A stretch of DNA of 64,000 nt, taken from contig NC_133897.1 of the NCBI RefSeq assembly GCF_964199755.1, positions 170,304,511 through 170,368,510 on the forward strand. Direction: 5' to 3'. This DNA is from Larus michahellis (lineage: Eukaryota; Chordata; Aves; Charadriiformes; Laridae). The notes under the pieces were generated by a model. It was not told the origin of the DNA and made no database searches. It saw nothing but the letters and a program-made list of their open reading frames with translations. Within the stretch, counting starts at the first letter, position 1, and the number at the start of each line of letters is the position of its first letter. Position numbers and translations under genes: made by a program. This document shows, in pieces, positions 14,201 through 25,589 of the stretch.

Positions 14201-17200
14201 CTGTCTCTGTAATATATCACATCAGTAATATATTTACATCAGTAAAGGATTACCAAGTTGTGAATACAAGTTCCTCAAAGCAAGGCCAGAATAGACCATT
14301 GTCCAAACTGTAAGCTTTCAAGTGCATTCTCAACAGAAGTTAATACTGTAATTATTAATAGTACTGAAATCCCTCTGTATTATCAGTTTGATTTGCAGCT
14401 TATGCTACAGTAACTGTTCTATTAGTGCATACTTTCGATAATAAAATTCCACATCTGTCTCTACAGGCCTTCTAATTTGTTACTCACTGCCATCTTTCTT
14501 CATCTCAATCAGCCAGTTCTCATATAATTATTACTCCCTTTAAAGATTCACTGCTAGTAGGGAACAAAGATAACTGATAAGAGAGGCTGGATTTAAATGG
14601 CTGATGCAATGCTAAGCCTCACCCATGGACTCAAAGATGAGGTAGATGTCCTTGTCGTTCTGAGCTCGGATAACATCAAGCAGCTTGATAATATTTGGAT
14701 GTTCTCCAAATTCCTGCAGAGGGAAGAAATCCAACTGTCAAAACCAAGTATCTTGCTTGTGAACCATGAAAAAGGACAATAATCTACTTCATTTTGCATT
14801 ATTGTCTGGAACAAGCATTAACATGCTATTTCCTTCATTATGGTTCTACTAAAATAAAGAAAAACAAAAAAAGGATTTAAGCTTGCTCCACACTATGAAA
14901 CCAGTCAATTAATTACAAAAAAAAAATCTCTGTTGTCTGAGACATTAGTTGTAAAAATCCCTCTATACCATTTGTGAATAAAATCCAGTCAACTTTATGC
15001 ACTTCATGTTTTCTATTGAAGGCAAAGAATTATTGTGGCAGTGAAAACAGAACAAAGTTGCCATCAACATTCATAATTAGAAACCCCAACCAACCAGAAA
15101 GTGTTTATTTGAGGGTATGCTGAAAGCACCCTACAGGCTGCATTGATTGAACTGACTGTAATGGGAGATCAGACAGTCAGCATACAAAGAGATACCTAAA
15201 TACAGATATCTTAAAATAGAGGTGAATCCTCATAATTTGCAGACTGACAAATCTGTCAAGATCATTTACTTCATTCTCAGTCTTAACAACTTTTATTTCC
15301 TATAGCTAACGCTTCTGCACAGCTAGAGACACTGTGAACATCCTACCTTAAAAAAAAATCTTGTCGGATGCAGTCCTACTTATCTTTGCTTACAGAACAA
15401 TGCTCTCACTAAAGTAATTACCAAAAATGGCATTCTAAAATGTGGCCCAAAATGCACCAAACAAATCTACAACTATAGTGAACAATAAACATAACCTGCA
15501 AGCAGCACGATGACCAGCATACTATGTATCACCCACAAGAGAATCATCCAATTGCCCAGATTCTACATCAATACTTCTCAATTACAATAAACTTCATCCA
15601 GTCCATCAAATGACTTTATAATAAACATACAGATTAAACTAAGCAATCATTATTGCAAATTAAAAAAATAATTGCAAAAGACAAGCAAATTAAGACAAAC
15701 AATCAGTTCCTAATGAAATAATATTTCTCATGTCTTTCCCTTTCTGATCTCTCAGTCCTGAACCTCAAGAAACAGCTATAAAATACCTTCAAAAATAGGA
15801 GGGGGGAAACTAAAATTCTTAAGTCTATTGAGACCGAAAGTCATGAAAGTAAGGGCTTAATGGCACATTACCTCCCTCCCCCAAAATGACTCATTCTTTC
15901 CTTCAGGAGAAACATCCTTCTTTTTCTTCTCCCAACTCCTCCTCCACCCATCTACTCCAGAAGTGCTATACTTTCAGACATGATCTAACTTAGAGATAAT
16001 TAACTTCTAAGGAATTGTTCTCATACATTTTTAGTTCTTAAGTTTGCTGCTTCTATTTCAGGCTTAAAGAATGATTAAAAAAGAAAAAAAAATCCACTCA
16101 TCTCTTTCCTATTTAAACTTGTCAGTCTTAGGAAATACCTCTTCCTATGAGCCCTGCCTTGCTTGTGTCCTTAGAAAATCATAGTTATAACAACATCATC
16201 ACTATTCAAAAACATTGATGTTTCTACATGGTAAGTCTATGGAGGAATGGACAGGTAATTTTAATGCCACTGATAAGATAATTAGGTGTAGTTTGTGGTC
16301 AACTATATCAAAACAAGAGCAGCCTTAAGTAACTCCATTGATTATTTCAAGTGGTCAAGTTACTTCCCACATGAAGGAGGAAAAACATTTTGGCATGTAA
16401 ATCTCTTCCACACCCCAGACCCACCTCTGAATCATGGCATTTTAAATTTAAGAAAAACATTTTCTGTCCACAAAGAAGTAAGTGACAGAAAGTGCAAGTC
16501 AATATGATGATCCTAGAGTAGGCATACTGCTGAAAATGGTGAAAGAACAGGGCATTTCTCAAAGGAAAACTAACACCAACTCTCCATTTCATTCAGGTGT
16601 TTTTGCCCAGTCATGGAAAGACTGTTTGCTAAAATGGTGCAGAAAAAAAATTAATAAATAGAGTTGTAAACACTGATCATTGCATTTTGAAAAAGAATGG
16701 GAAGAAAATACTTGAACAACATCGGAGATAATTAAAAATCAGAGAGGAGAGGGGGAAAATGGATATTACCTGCAGGAACATAATCTCTCGAAATGTTCTC
16801 TAGAAATAAACAAAAAAAAAGTTTTTTATCACCTCAACAGAATGACAGAACAGAGTATGGACTTCCAATGAAAGGGTTAAATCTATTCTAATCTCTAAAG
16901 CAGAGGAAACCCTCATATGGTAGGCAGGTTAGGAAAAACTCAGTTGCTCGCTAGAGAGTCACAAGTGTGCTCTCTGTGCTTAGACAGCATAGCGTAACAA
17001 CATAAAGGAGAATCAAATTGTGCATGCCTATGAAGACACTTTTTCCTCAGCGACATCAAACAGTATTTTGTAGATGTCATGATATACAAAGCTTGACATT
17101 TTATTGCTCCTTTTTATCCTAATACAGCTGTACGCTGTATTATTACATGCATAATTGCCAAATAACTAACGTCTTTCAGAGACATAAATCCTGAAAATAT

Positions 17201-20084
17201 CTATGAACTCCCACCACATCCTTCAGGACATGACAGAACAATGATTTCTCACCTGAGCATCTGTTCTGTTCCTGAAAGCATCAAAAATCTTTTTAACAGC
17301 AACTATTTCTCCTGTCCTGCGATCGACTGCTTTCCATACAATGCCATAAGCCTAGGGAGAAAAAAGGACAGATTAAAAGTGTACTATGACATCTTAAGCA
17401 CAGTTCAGACCTTCAGGGTGGAAGTAGAACATACTCGATACAGGGACTGAAAGAAGAGGTAATCACCAGCTACCTATAAAAGAGAGATTAGGCCAATGAG
17501 CAATACTTGGTTGAGTTAAGGACTAAGAACATCTGAGTCTGACCAAAAGTCCACAAGATCAAGCATCCTGGCCCCTAAAGCAGATGTACATGCTCATGAA
17601 GTGCAAGGTCCTGCCCCTGGGTGGGGGCAGCCCCCAGTCTCATCACACAGGCTGGGGATGGAGTGATGGAGAACAGCCCTGCTGAGAAGGGCTTGGGGTG
17701 CTGGGAAGGGGGGAAAATCTGGCCATGAGCCGGCAATGTGCGCTGGCAGCCCAGAAAGACCCTGCAGCCTGGGCTGCATCCCCAGCAGCGTGGCCAGCAG
17801 GGCCGGGAGGGGGATCCTGCCCCTCTGCTCCGCTCTGGGGAGACCCCCCTGCAGTGCTGCCTCCAGCCCCAGTACAAGAAAGACATGGACCAGTTAGAGC
17901 ATGTTCAGAAGAGGGGCATGAAAATGGTCCAAGGGCTGGAACACTTCTCCTTTGAAGAAGGGCAGAGAGAGTTGGGGTTGTTCAGCTTGGAGAAGAGAAG
18001 GCTCCAGGTAGAACTTATTTTGGCCTTTTAAAGCTTAAAGGGGGCTCATACAAAATCTGGAGAGAGACTTGTTACCAAGGCCTATAGTGACAGTATCATA
18101 GAATCATTTAGGTTGGAAAAGACCTTTACGAACATATTCAACCATTAACCTAGCACTGCCAAGTCCATCACTAAACTACATCCCTCAGCACCACGCCTAC
18201 ACATCTTTTAAATACCTCCAGGGATGGTGACTCCACCACTTCCCTGGGCAGCCTGTTACAGTGCTTGACAACTCTTTTGGGGAAGAAATTTTTCCTAAGA
18301 TCCAATCTAAACCTCCCTTGGTGCAACTTGATGCCATTTCCTCTTGTCCTATTGCTTGTTACTTGGGAAAAAAAAGGAGACATCCCAATTGCCAACAGCG
18401 TAGTATTATAGCACTTATCTGAGATACTTATACTCCAACTGTTTGTACTTCCTGATGCACGGCAAAGGACCTGAACCCATACTCCAGGACCACACATATT
18501 CTTGGGAAGTCTGCCTCAATGCCTCTGAGTATTTAAGCATGAAAATCACTCAATATCACATATTGCATCTGTTTTACTTTATATGAGTATTTAAACATTA
18601 GCTGGGCATTTCTGAGTGAGAAATGACCCCATTGTGCAGATGTAAGGCATCTCCTAGAATATGGAAAGTTAAGATTCAAATCTATGACCTAAAAGTAAGA
18701 AAACTGGATCTGTTCCACAAGGGAGACTGAGTAATCACCATTTACAAGTATCACACAATCATCCAGAATAGAGAAAACTTGGGTAGTTCTTTTTCCCTTA
18801 GTAGATAACATAGCTTTTAATTAAAAAAAAAAACAAACACCAAAACTGTTTGATTACCATAACTGTACAGGAACAGCTTATCTCCCTATTTTTGGGGCAG
18901 TCTTTACCTGTTTCAGGGACTCCAACAGCCTTTTAAATGCTCACGTAAGTACATCATCTGTGTACATATACAACACATACAAAACTTTCTGCATCCAAGA
19001 GGCAGAAAACACAGACAATTAGGAGACTGGAACTACTTAAATGCTCAACTAGTAGTTTTGATAATGTGATGCTTAGATAATAGACCTGAAGCCACTAAAG
19101 TCCTTTAAAGACTTGAATGTCTTTAATCATGTTTGTGAATATATGTAATATATTACATTCAGTCAAAGGGAGAAAGCTGATAACTAGTAACAAGTTGGCA
19201 GCAAACCTCAAGTCAGAGGCAAACAGAATAAAATATAGACATAAGAACGATCAGTGTAAATTCAAAAGGAGAAAAATAAAACATTGTCTTCAAGGATGAT
19301 GAAAATGAGCATCTCTTAAGTTCCCACTTGTGATGGCACATGAAATACTCCACTACTAGTTTCAACACAACTAAACAATGTCAGAGCTGCCAGAACAGAA
19401 AAGCAGATAATCAGGAAGGGCTTAGAGACTGCCTGAGGAGAAAGATCTTGGAAACTAACATTGGCTCACATATAAAAATATGTAATTTTATGGGGAAAAA
19501 ACTACATGATGTGGCATATCACTTGAAGTAATGGAGTTACAGTAAACGTGAAAGAATTTGTCAAGCATGAACAGAATATTCTTTGAGACTCTGATTCATT
19601 TTACTGTAAACCAGGTGTATATGCAAGGTCGGTGCTTTGTGTGGCGGTTCTCCAGCAAATTACAGGAAAAAAACCACCCTGGTGGGGAATTTAAAGGTAC
19701 ATTCAGTTTCATGTGCTACAACAAAACACCTTCCTCTGACATTTAGTTGTGAAACAACTATAAGAAGTCACAGGAAGTTATCAGGCTACAATTTATGTCT
19801 TTTTTTTTTTCCTCTATTAGGCATAATAAATATTTCAAACTCCAGTTTTTCTTCAACTATATAAACTCTCGGGCCTCCAGCATTCAAGGCAGTTCAGGTC
19901 AGTGGCCTGCGGTAGGGGGCTGGAGGCCGCAGACACAGGCGCCGCCGGGACGGGAGGGCCCGCAAGTAGCGCCGGGCCGCGCCGCTCGGCTCCCCGAGCT
20001 CCCCCAGGCACTCACCCCTTTGCCCAGCCGCCTCTTGATCTCGTACTTCTGGGAGACGATCGCCTCCACCTCCGGCTCGCTCAT
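2023..20084 (-). CDS. MAPK15: MAPK15 (ERK7/ERK8), atypical MAP kinase, 15 coding exons
   Basis: Spliced gene placed by GT/AG sites and matching phases. Exons: 20016-20084, 17253-17351, 16770-16799, 14623-14713, 14076-14206, 13753-13916, 12670-12809, 11258-11315, 7973-8110, 7629-7734, about 5915-6203, 5298-5449, 2804-2963, about 2554-2663, 2023-2226. The sum is about 646 aa; human MAPK15 is 544. Kinase landmarks: glycine loop GKGAYG (residues 21-26), VAVK Lys43, alpha-C Glu61 in RTFRE, HRD with Asp138 in HRDQKPSN, DFG Asp156, activation loop T-E-Y 176-178, then [10 protein letters not shown]. The TEY and the [20 protein letters not shown] block are diagnostic of ERK7/8. The family autophosphorylates its TEY and is linked to ciliogenesis and autophagy. 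The start ATG lies in a CpG island. The identification is firm; the tail exons are less certain. Confidence 0.95.
2554..6203 (-). CDS. MAPK15: MAPK15 C-terminal tail exons 11-14 (borders partly uncertain)
   Basis: Exon 11 starts at 6203 (MILEKKLN, like human YQMILE) and reads a Ser/Pro/Thr-rich tail containing [14 protein letters not shown]. Its donor must be phase 1 to join exon 12; 5915 (CAAA|GTAGGT) and 5888 (GAT|GTAATC) both fit. Without splicing it would stop near 5823. Exon 12 (5298-5449) has a clean TGCAG acceptor and a GTGAGT donor. Exon 13 (2804-2963) ends at A|GTGAGT. Exon 14 starts at 2663; its donor at 2554 (TTTT|GTACAT) is weak but keeps phase 0 into the last exon. The tail diverges quickly between species, so similarity cannot decide these borders. 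Confidence 0.65.
6490..7330 (+). mobile_element. LTR-like element in MAPK15 intron 10 (old retroviral kin)
   Basis: It contains a TATA-like GTATAAAAC near 6505 and an ATTAAA signal near 6602 followed by a TG-rich tract. Degenerate direct repeats follow, around a GTGCCAGCAACTG core (about 6720, 6950 and 7000). This layout of promoter, poly(A) signal and internal repeats is that of an avian LTR. The borders are approximate and no coding part is seen. It lies opposite in sense to MAPK15. Confidence 0.45.
8823..8843 (+). repeat. Poly-G run (about 21 G)
   Basis: An uninterrupted G tract followed by TGTGG in MAPK15 intron 8, about 120 bp upstream of a repeat cluster. Its exact length is prone to sequencing error. 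Confidence 0.9.
8966..9035 (-). mobile_element. LTR end fragment, ERVL-like family
   Basis: GTGGGTTGATCTCGGCTGGC and the following CCCACCCACTTGCTTACTCA are the reverse complement of the end of the solo LTR at 36833-37387. Only the last 70 bp or so of the LTR remains, next to the 5' edge of the CR1 that follows. Confidence 0.6.
9050..10916 (+). mobile_element. CR1 LINE with RT domain, 5'-truncated
   Basis: ORF 9220-10425 and its same-frame continuation to 10833 encode the CR1 reverse transcriptase: [54 protein letters not shown], the catalytic FADDTKLSG, then [21 protein letters not shown] near 10426 replaces the usual Trp codon of CVQFW. The endonuclease and ORF1 are absent. The 3' end carries GATTCTATGATTCTAC. 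It lies in MAPK15 intron 8, antisense to the gene. Confidence 0.95.
11004..11125 (-). mobile_element. CR1 3'-terminal fragment
   Basis: An inverted CR1 terminus (TCATAGAATCTTAGAATGG) followed by the GGGCAGGGACACCTCCCACT block. Only about 120 bp remains. It lies in MAPK15 intron 8, about 90 bp after the plus-strand CR1 and some 135 bp from exon 8. Confidence 0.85.
12294..12313 (+). repeat. AAT microsatellite
   Basis: About six AAT units in MAPK15 intron 7. Confidence 0.9.
14714..16769 (-). other. MAPK15 intron 3, no further feature seen
   Basis: About 2 kb of AT-rich sequence between the 30-bp exon 3 and exon 4. No repeat I recognise and no ORF of note. Confidence 0.6.
17570..18085 (+). mobile_element. 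Old CR1 LINE fragment
   Basis: It reads ACATGCTCATGAAGTGCAAG (CR1 KCKVL region), then in frame [20 protein letters not shown] and [11 protein letters not shown], the CR1 RT C-terminal block. It is more diverged than the others, with frame changes between the two halves. It lies in MAPK15 intron 1. Confidence 0.8.
18096..18375 (-). mobile_element. CR1 LINE 3' end fragment
   Basis: Inverted terminus (AGAATCATTTAGGTTGGAAA) followed on the minus strand by [16 protein letters not shown] and the [10 protein letters not shown] block. It lies ten bases after the oppositely oriented older CR1, in MAPK15 intron 1. Confidence 0.9.
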
Positions 20085-20270
20085 GGCGGGCGGCGGGCCC
20101 AGCCGGCGGGGCAGCCTCCCCAGCAGAGCGCGCCGGGCCGCGCTGTTGATGCCGGCTGCTATGGAAACGGCCCCGCCGCAACGCGCAGGCGCACGAAGTG
20201 CCGTTTGCGGGGCCTGAGGCGCGGAGAGGCCGCTTCCGCCTCCCTTCCGCCTTCTTTTCCTTCCCCCTTC
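19890..20270 (-). promoter_or_regulatory. MAPK15: CpG-island promoter of MAPK15
   Basis: A sharp change from AT-rich intron to CpG-dense sequence spanning coding exon 1 (20016-20084) and about 190 bp upstream. No TATA box was seen. The plus-side edge is followed within 120 bp by CR1 sequence at 20378, so the promoter region is short. Confidence 0.65.
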
Positions 20271-20377
20271 CTTCCATCTATAGTTCCCTGTCGGGTGCTT
20301 TGCTGGCGGTTATTGCTAATGCCTGTAACGCAAATCTTTCCTTGCTAGCGCACACTCTGGTTCCCGTAATGTAAAAT

Positions 20378-20745
20378 CATAGAATGGTTTGGTTGGAAGG
20401 GACCTGAAAGATCATCTAGTTCCAACCCCCCTGCCCTGGGCAGGGACACCTCCCACCAGCCCAGGTTGCTCCAAGCCCCGTCCAACCTGGCCTTGAACCC
20501 CTCCAGGGATGGGGCAGCCACAGCTTCTCTGGGCAACCTGGGCCAGGGGCTCACCACCCTCATAGCAAAGAATTTCTTCCTGAGATCTCATCTCAGTCTC
20601 CCCTCCTTCAGTTTAAAACTGTTACTCCTCATCCTGTCAAGGCCTTTGACGCAGTTCCCCCAATTCTCTCAGCCCATCTTTGTAGGAGAGGTGCTTCAGC
20701 CCTCTGATCATCTCTGTGGCCCTTCGTGGCCATCCTTGTTGACAA
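20378..20745 (-). mobile_element. CR1 LINE 3' end fragment
   Basis: Inverted terminus AATCATAGAATGGTTTGGTT, then CCCTGGGCAGGGACACCTCC and, on the minus strand, SPWPRLPREAVAAPSLEGFK. It is closely similar to the copy at 1345-1632 and is the nearest repeat upstream of the MAPK15 promoter. Confidence 0.9.
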
Positions 20746-20809
20746 ACTGAGTGAGTACAGACCAGGTAAGTGCATGTTTACACAGACTGAAAAGTTGCTG
20801 AACTGCCAG

Positions 20810-20909
20810 AACTGAAGGTTTGTCATCAGTCCAGCTGGGGGTCAGTTGCTAATGGTGTGCCCCAGGGGCTAATACAGGTGCCAGTACTCTTTAGCTTCTT
20901 CATTAATCA
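20810..20909 (+). mobile_element. Outer old CR1, left piece (split by insertion)
   Basis: In frame it reads NGVPQGLIQVPVLFSFFIN, the CR1 motif usually [19 protein letters not shown]. It breaks off just where the minus CR1 begins, and the following residues resume near 24775. The left border is uncertain. Confidence 0.7.
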
Positions 20910-20910
20910 C

Positions 20911-21192
20911 AGAATCACACAGGATCACAGAATTGTTCAGGTTGGAAGGGACCTTAGAGATCATCTAGTTCCAACCCCCCTGCCCTGGGCAGGGACACCT
21001 CCCACTAGATCAGGCTGCTCAAAGCCTCATCCAGCCTGGCCTTAAAAACTTCCAGGGATGGGGCATTGACAACTTCCCTGGGCAACCTGTTCCAGTGCCT
21101 CACCACCCTTACAGTAAAGAATTTTTTCCTTGTATCCAATCTAAATCTACCCTCTTTCAGTTTGAGGCTGTTACCCCCTCTCCTATCATTAT
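20911..21192 (-). mobile_element. Middle CR1, 3' piece (split by insertion)
   Basis: Inverted CR1 terminus followed by minus-strand [20 protein letters not shown] and [15 protein letters not shown]. It stops at about CTCCTATCATTATA, where the unbroken copy at 32808-34771 continues with AAAAAGTCCCTCCCC. That continuation is found after 23648, so the two pieces belong to one element. Confidence 0.85.
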
Positions 21193-21194
21193 AC

Positions 21195-23648
21195 TCCCTG
21201 ATGTAGTCCTCGTGGGGGACTTCAATTTGCCGGACATCTGCTGGGAATACAATACAGCAGGGAGGGAACAGTCTAGAAGGTTCCTGGAATGTGCTGGGGA
21301 TAACTTCCTGACACAGCCAGTGAGAGAGCCAACTAGGGAAGGTGCCCTGCTGGATCTGTTGTTTGTAAACAGGGAAGGTCTTGTGGGAGATGTGAAGGTT
21401 GGAGGCTGTCTTGGGAACAGTGACCATGAAATGATAAGAGTTTTCAATTCTGGGAGAAGCAAGGAGCGGGATCAGCAGAACTGCTACCTTGGACTTCCGG
21501 AGGGCGGACTTTGGGCTTTTCAGGAGCCTGGTTGACAAAGTCCCCTGGGAGGCAGTCCTCCAGGGCAAAGGAGCCCAGGAAGCCTGGATGATTTTCAAGA
21601 AGGAAGTCTTAAAGGTGCAGGAGCAGGCTGTCCCCATGTGCCAGAAGACAAGCCGTCGGGGAAAAAGACCGGCCTGGCTAAACAGGGAGCTAGTGTTGCA
21701 ACTTAGGGAAAAAAAGACATCTATGGCCTCTGGAAGGAAGTGCAGGCCACTCAAGAGGACTACAAAGAGGTAGTGAAGCTATGTAGGGAAAAAATCAGGA
21801 GGGCCAAAGCCCAGCTAGAACTAAACCTGGCTTCTGTTGTCAAGGACAACAAAAAAAGTTTCTACAAATATATTAGCAATAAGAAGAGGACTAAGGATTA
21901 TCTCTGTCCTCTAGTAGATGGGGCCGGCAACATAGTGGCCAAGGATGAGGAAAAGGCTGAGGTACTTAATGAAGTCTTTGCCTCAGTCTTCAGCAGTAGG
22001 ACCAGTTGTTCCCTGAGTACCCAGCCCCCTGAGCTAGAAGACAGGGATGGGGAGCAGAATGAAGCCCCTGTAATCCAAAGGGAAACGGTGAGGGACCTGC
22101 TTCAGCACCTGGAGGTGCACAAATCTATGGGGCCGGATGAGATCCACCCAAGGGTATTGAAAGAGCTGGCAGAAGTGCTCACCAGGCCACTTTGCATCAT
22201 TTATGAGCATTCCTGGACAACCGGGGAGGTCCCAGCTGACTGGAGGTTAGCAAATGTGACACCCATCCACAAGAAGGGCCGGAAGGAGGATCCGGGGAAC
22301 TACAGGCCAGTCAGTCTGACCTCGGTGCCTGGGAAGGTCATGGAACAGATCCTCCTCAGTGCCATTACACGGCACATGCAGGAGAACAGGGTGATCAGGC
22401 CCAGTCAGCATGGGTTTGTGAAGGGCAGGTCATGCCTATCAAACCTAATATCCTTCTATGATAAGGTGACCCACTTGGTGGATGAGGGAAAAGCTGTGGA
22501 TGTTATCTACTGGGATTTTTGCAAAGTTTTTGACACTGTTTCCCACAGCATTCTCCTGGAGAAACTGGCTGCTCATGGCCTGGACGGGTGTACTCTTTGC
22601 TGGGTAAAAAACTGTCTGGATGGCCGTGCCCAGAGAGTGGTGGTAAATGGAGTTAAATCCAGTTGGTGTCCGGTCACAAGTGGTGTCCCCCAGGGGTCGG
22701 TGCTGATCTTTATCAAGGATCTGGATGAAGGGATCGAATGCACCCTCAGTAAGTTCGCAGATGACACTAAACTGGGCGGGCGTGTTGATCTGCTTGAGGG
22801 TAGGTTGGCTCTGCAGAGGGACCTGGACAGGCTGGACCAATGGGCTGAGGCCAATGGTATGAGGTTCAACAAGGCCAAGTGCCGGGTCCTGCACTTGGGT
22901 CACAACAACCCCATGCAGTGCTACAGGATTGGGGCAGAGTGGCTCGAAAGCAGCCCGGCAGAAAAGAACCTGGGGGTGTTGGTTGACAGCCGGCTGAATA
23001 TGAGCCAGCAGTGTGGCCAGGTGGCCAAGAAGGCCAACAGCATCCTAGCCTGTATCAGGAATAGTGTGGTGAGGCGGACTAGGGAAGTGATCGTCCCCCT
23101 GTACTCGGCACTGGTGAGGCCCCACCTTGAGTACTGCGTTCAGTTTTGGGCCCCTCGCTACAAGAGGGACATTGAGGTGTTGGAGCATGTCCAGAGAAGG
23201 GCTACAAAGCTGGTGAGGGGTCTGGAGGACAAACCTTATGAAGAACGACTGAGGGAGCTGGGCATGTTTAGCTTGGAGAAGAGGAGGCTGAGGGGAGACC
23301 TCATCACCCTCTACAACTACCTGAAAGGAGGTTGTAGAGAGATGGGGGCTGACCTCTTCTCCCTGGTGACAAGTGATAGGACGAGAGGAAACGGGTTCAA
23401 GTTACGTCAGGGGAGGTTTAGATTGGATATTAGGAAACATTTTTTCACTGAAAGGGTTATTAAACATTGGAATAGGCTGCCCAGGGAGGTGGTGGATTCA
23501 CCATCCCTGGAGGTGTTTAAAAAAAGGGTAGATGGGGCACTGAGGGACATGGTTTAGAAGTGGCTTTTGTCAGGGTAGGTTAAAGGTTGGACTTGATGAT
23601 CTTAAAGGTCCCTTCCAACCTCAGCAATTCTATGATTCTATGATTCTA
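21195..23648 (+). mobile_element. Inner CR1 LINE with partial endonuclease and full RT
   Basis: It starts in the endonuclease ([27 protein letters not shown]) and continues through a 605-codon ORF at 21740-23557. RT landmarks: [57 protein letters not shown]. The stretch after GVPQGSVL lacks the usual GPVLFN, an in-frame loss close to the catalytic site. The 3' end is ATTCTATGATTCTATGATTC. It has interrupted the middle, minus-strand CR1. Confidence 0.92.
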
Positions 23649-24774
23649 TAAAGAGTCCCTCCCCATCCTTCCTGTAGGCCTCCTTAAGATACTGGTAGGC
23701 CGCTATAAGGGCTCCTCGGAGCCTTCTTTTCTCCAGACTGAACAACCCCAACTCTCTCAGCCTGTCCTCATAGCATAGGTGCTCCAGCCCTCTGATCATC
23801 TTCATGGCCCTCCGCTGGACCCGTTCCAACAAGTCCATGTCCTTCTTGTGCTGAGGACTCCAGAGCTGGACTCAGGACTCCAGGTGGGGTCTCGCCAGAG
23901 CAGAGTAGAGGGGCAGAATCACCTCCCTTGACCTGCTGGCCACGCTTCTTTTGATGCAGCCCAGGATGCGGTTGGCTTTCTGGGCTCCAAGTGCGCATCC
24001 TCTGCTCCTGTTGAGCTTCTCGTCCACCAGCATTCCCAAGTCCTTCTCCTCAGGGCTGCTCTCAAGCCAATCTCTGCCCAACCTGTATTTGTGCCTGGGA
24101 TTCCCATGACCCAGGTGCAGGACCTTGCACTTGGCCTGGTTGAACTTCATGAGGTTCGCACAGGCCCACCTCTCAAGCCTGTCAAGGTCCCTCTGGATGG
24201 CATCCCTTCCCTCCAGCGTGTCGACCATGCCACACAGCTTGGTGTCATTGGCAAACTTGCTGAGGGTGCACTCAATCCCACTGTCCATGTCACCAACAAA
24301 GATGTCAAACAGCACTGGTCCCAGTACTGACCACTGAGGAATACCACTCGTCACTGCTTTCCATGTGGATATTGAGCCATTGACTGCAACCCTTTGAGTG
24401 CGGCCACCTAGCCAGTTCCTTATCCACCGAGTGATCCATCCATCAAATCCATGCTTTTCCAATTTAGAGACCAGGATGTCATGCGGGACAGTGTCAAACG
24501 CTTTGCATAAGTCCAGGTAGATGACGTTGGTTGCTCTCCCCTTATCTACCAATGTTGTGGCAACATCATAGAAGACCACCAAATTTGTCAGGCATGATTT
24601 GCCTTTGGTGAATCCATGTTGGTTGTCACCAATCACCTCCTTATTTTCCATGTGCCTTAGCAGAGTTTCCACGAGGATCTGCTCCATGATCTTGCCAGGC
24701 ACAAAGGTGAGACTGACCGGTCTGTAGTTCCCTGGGTCATCCGTTTTTCCCTTTTTGAAAATCAGCTGGATGGC
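23649..24774 (-). mobile_element. Middle CR1, RT piece (split by insertion)
   Basis: Minus-strand ORF 23872-24702 reads [61 protein letters not shown]. The catalytic motif is FAND rather than FADD. It joins the piece at 20911-21192 once the inner CR1 is removed. The 5' edge near 24774 abuts older CR1 in the other orientation. Confidence 0.88.
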
Positions 24775-25585
24775 GGGCCGAAGTGCAGCCTGGGCAAGTT
24801 TGCAGATGATACAAAACAGGGAGGAGTGGTTGATTGAGCAGATGATCGCGTTGCTATTCTGGGGGACCCAGTCAGGCTGGAGAAATGGGCCAACAGGAAC
24901 TTGGTGAACTTCGTCACTGAAAAATGCCCAGCCCTGGACCTGGGGAGGAATAATCCCATGCAGCGGTAGAGGCTGGCAGCTATCAGGCTAGAAGATAGCT
25001 TGGCAGGAAAGGTCCTGGTGGACACCAGGTTGACCGTGAGCCAGCAAATGTGCTTTTGCAGCAAAGGTGGTGAACATCGTGCTGGGCTGCACTAGGAAGA
25101 GCCTTGCCAGCGGCTTGAGGGAGGTTATCCTTCCCGTTTATTCAGCACTGAGAGACCGCACCTGGAGTATCTCGTATGGTTCTGGGCTCCCCAGTATAAA
25201 AGAGACATGGACATACAGGACGGTGTTGAGCGAAGGGCCACAAAAATGATTAAGGCTTGGAGCAACTGTGATACAGGGAGAGGCTGCGAGCTGGGATTGT
25301 TTAGCCTGGAGAAGGCTCAGGGGATCTTACTACTGTGTTTAAATATCAGGTGGAGCAGGGGGGAGACAGAGCCAAACTGTTCTGAAATTGAAATTTGTGA
25401 TGGGATTGAAATTCCATCTAAATGTAAGAAAACACCTTTTTTTTGTTTTACTGTGAGTGTGGTGAAACACTGGAACCGGCTGCACAGAGAGGCTGTGGAG
25501 TCTCCATCCTTGGAGACACTCAAAAGCCATGAAAGTGGCCCTGCTCTGATTGACCCTCCCTTGAGGCCTCTTCCAATGTCAACTA
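24775..25585 (+). mobile_element. Outer old CR1, right piece
   Basis: It resumes with AGTTTGCAGATGATACAAAA (the FADDTK region), then CCCGTTTATTCAGCACTGAG, RDMDIQDGVERRATKMIK and EAVESPSLETLKS, in several frames. Many small changes make it the oldest of the three nested copies. The 3' end is a worn TTGAGGCCTCTTCCAATGTC. Confidence 0.8.
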
Positions 25586-25589
25586 AGAT

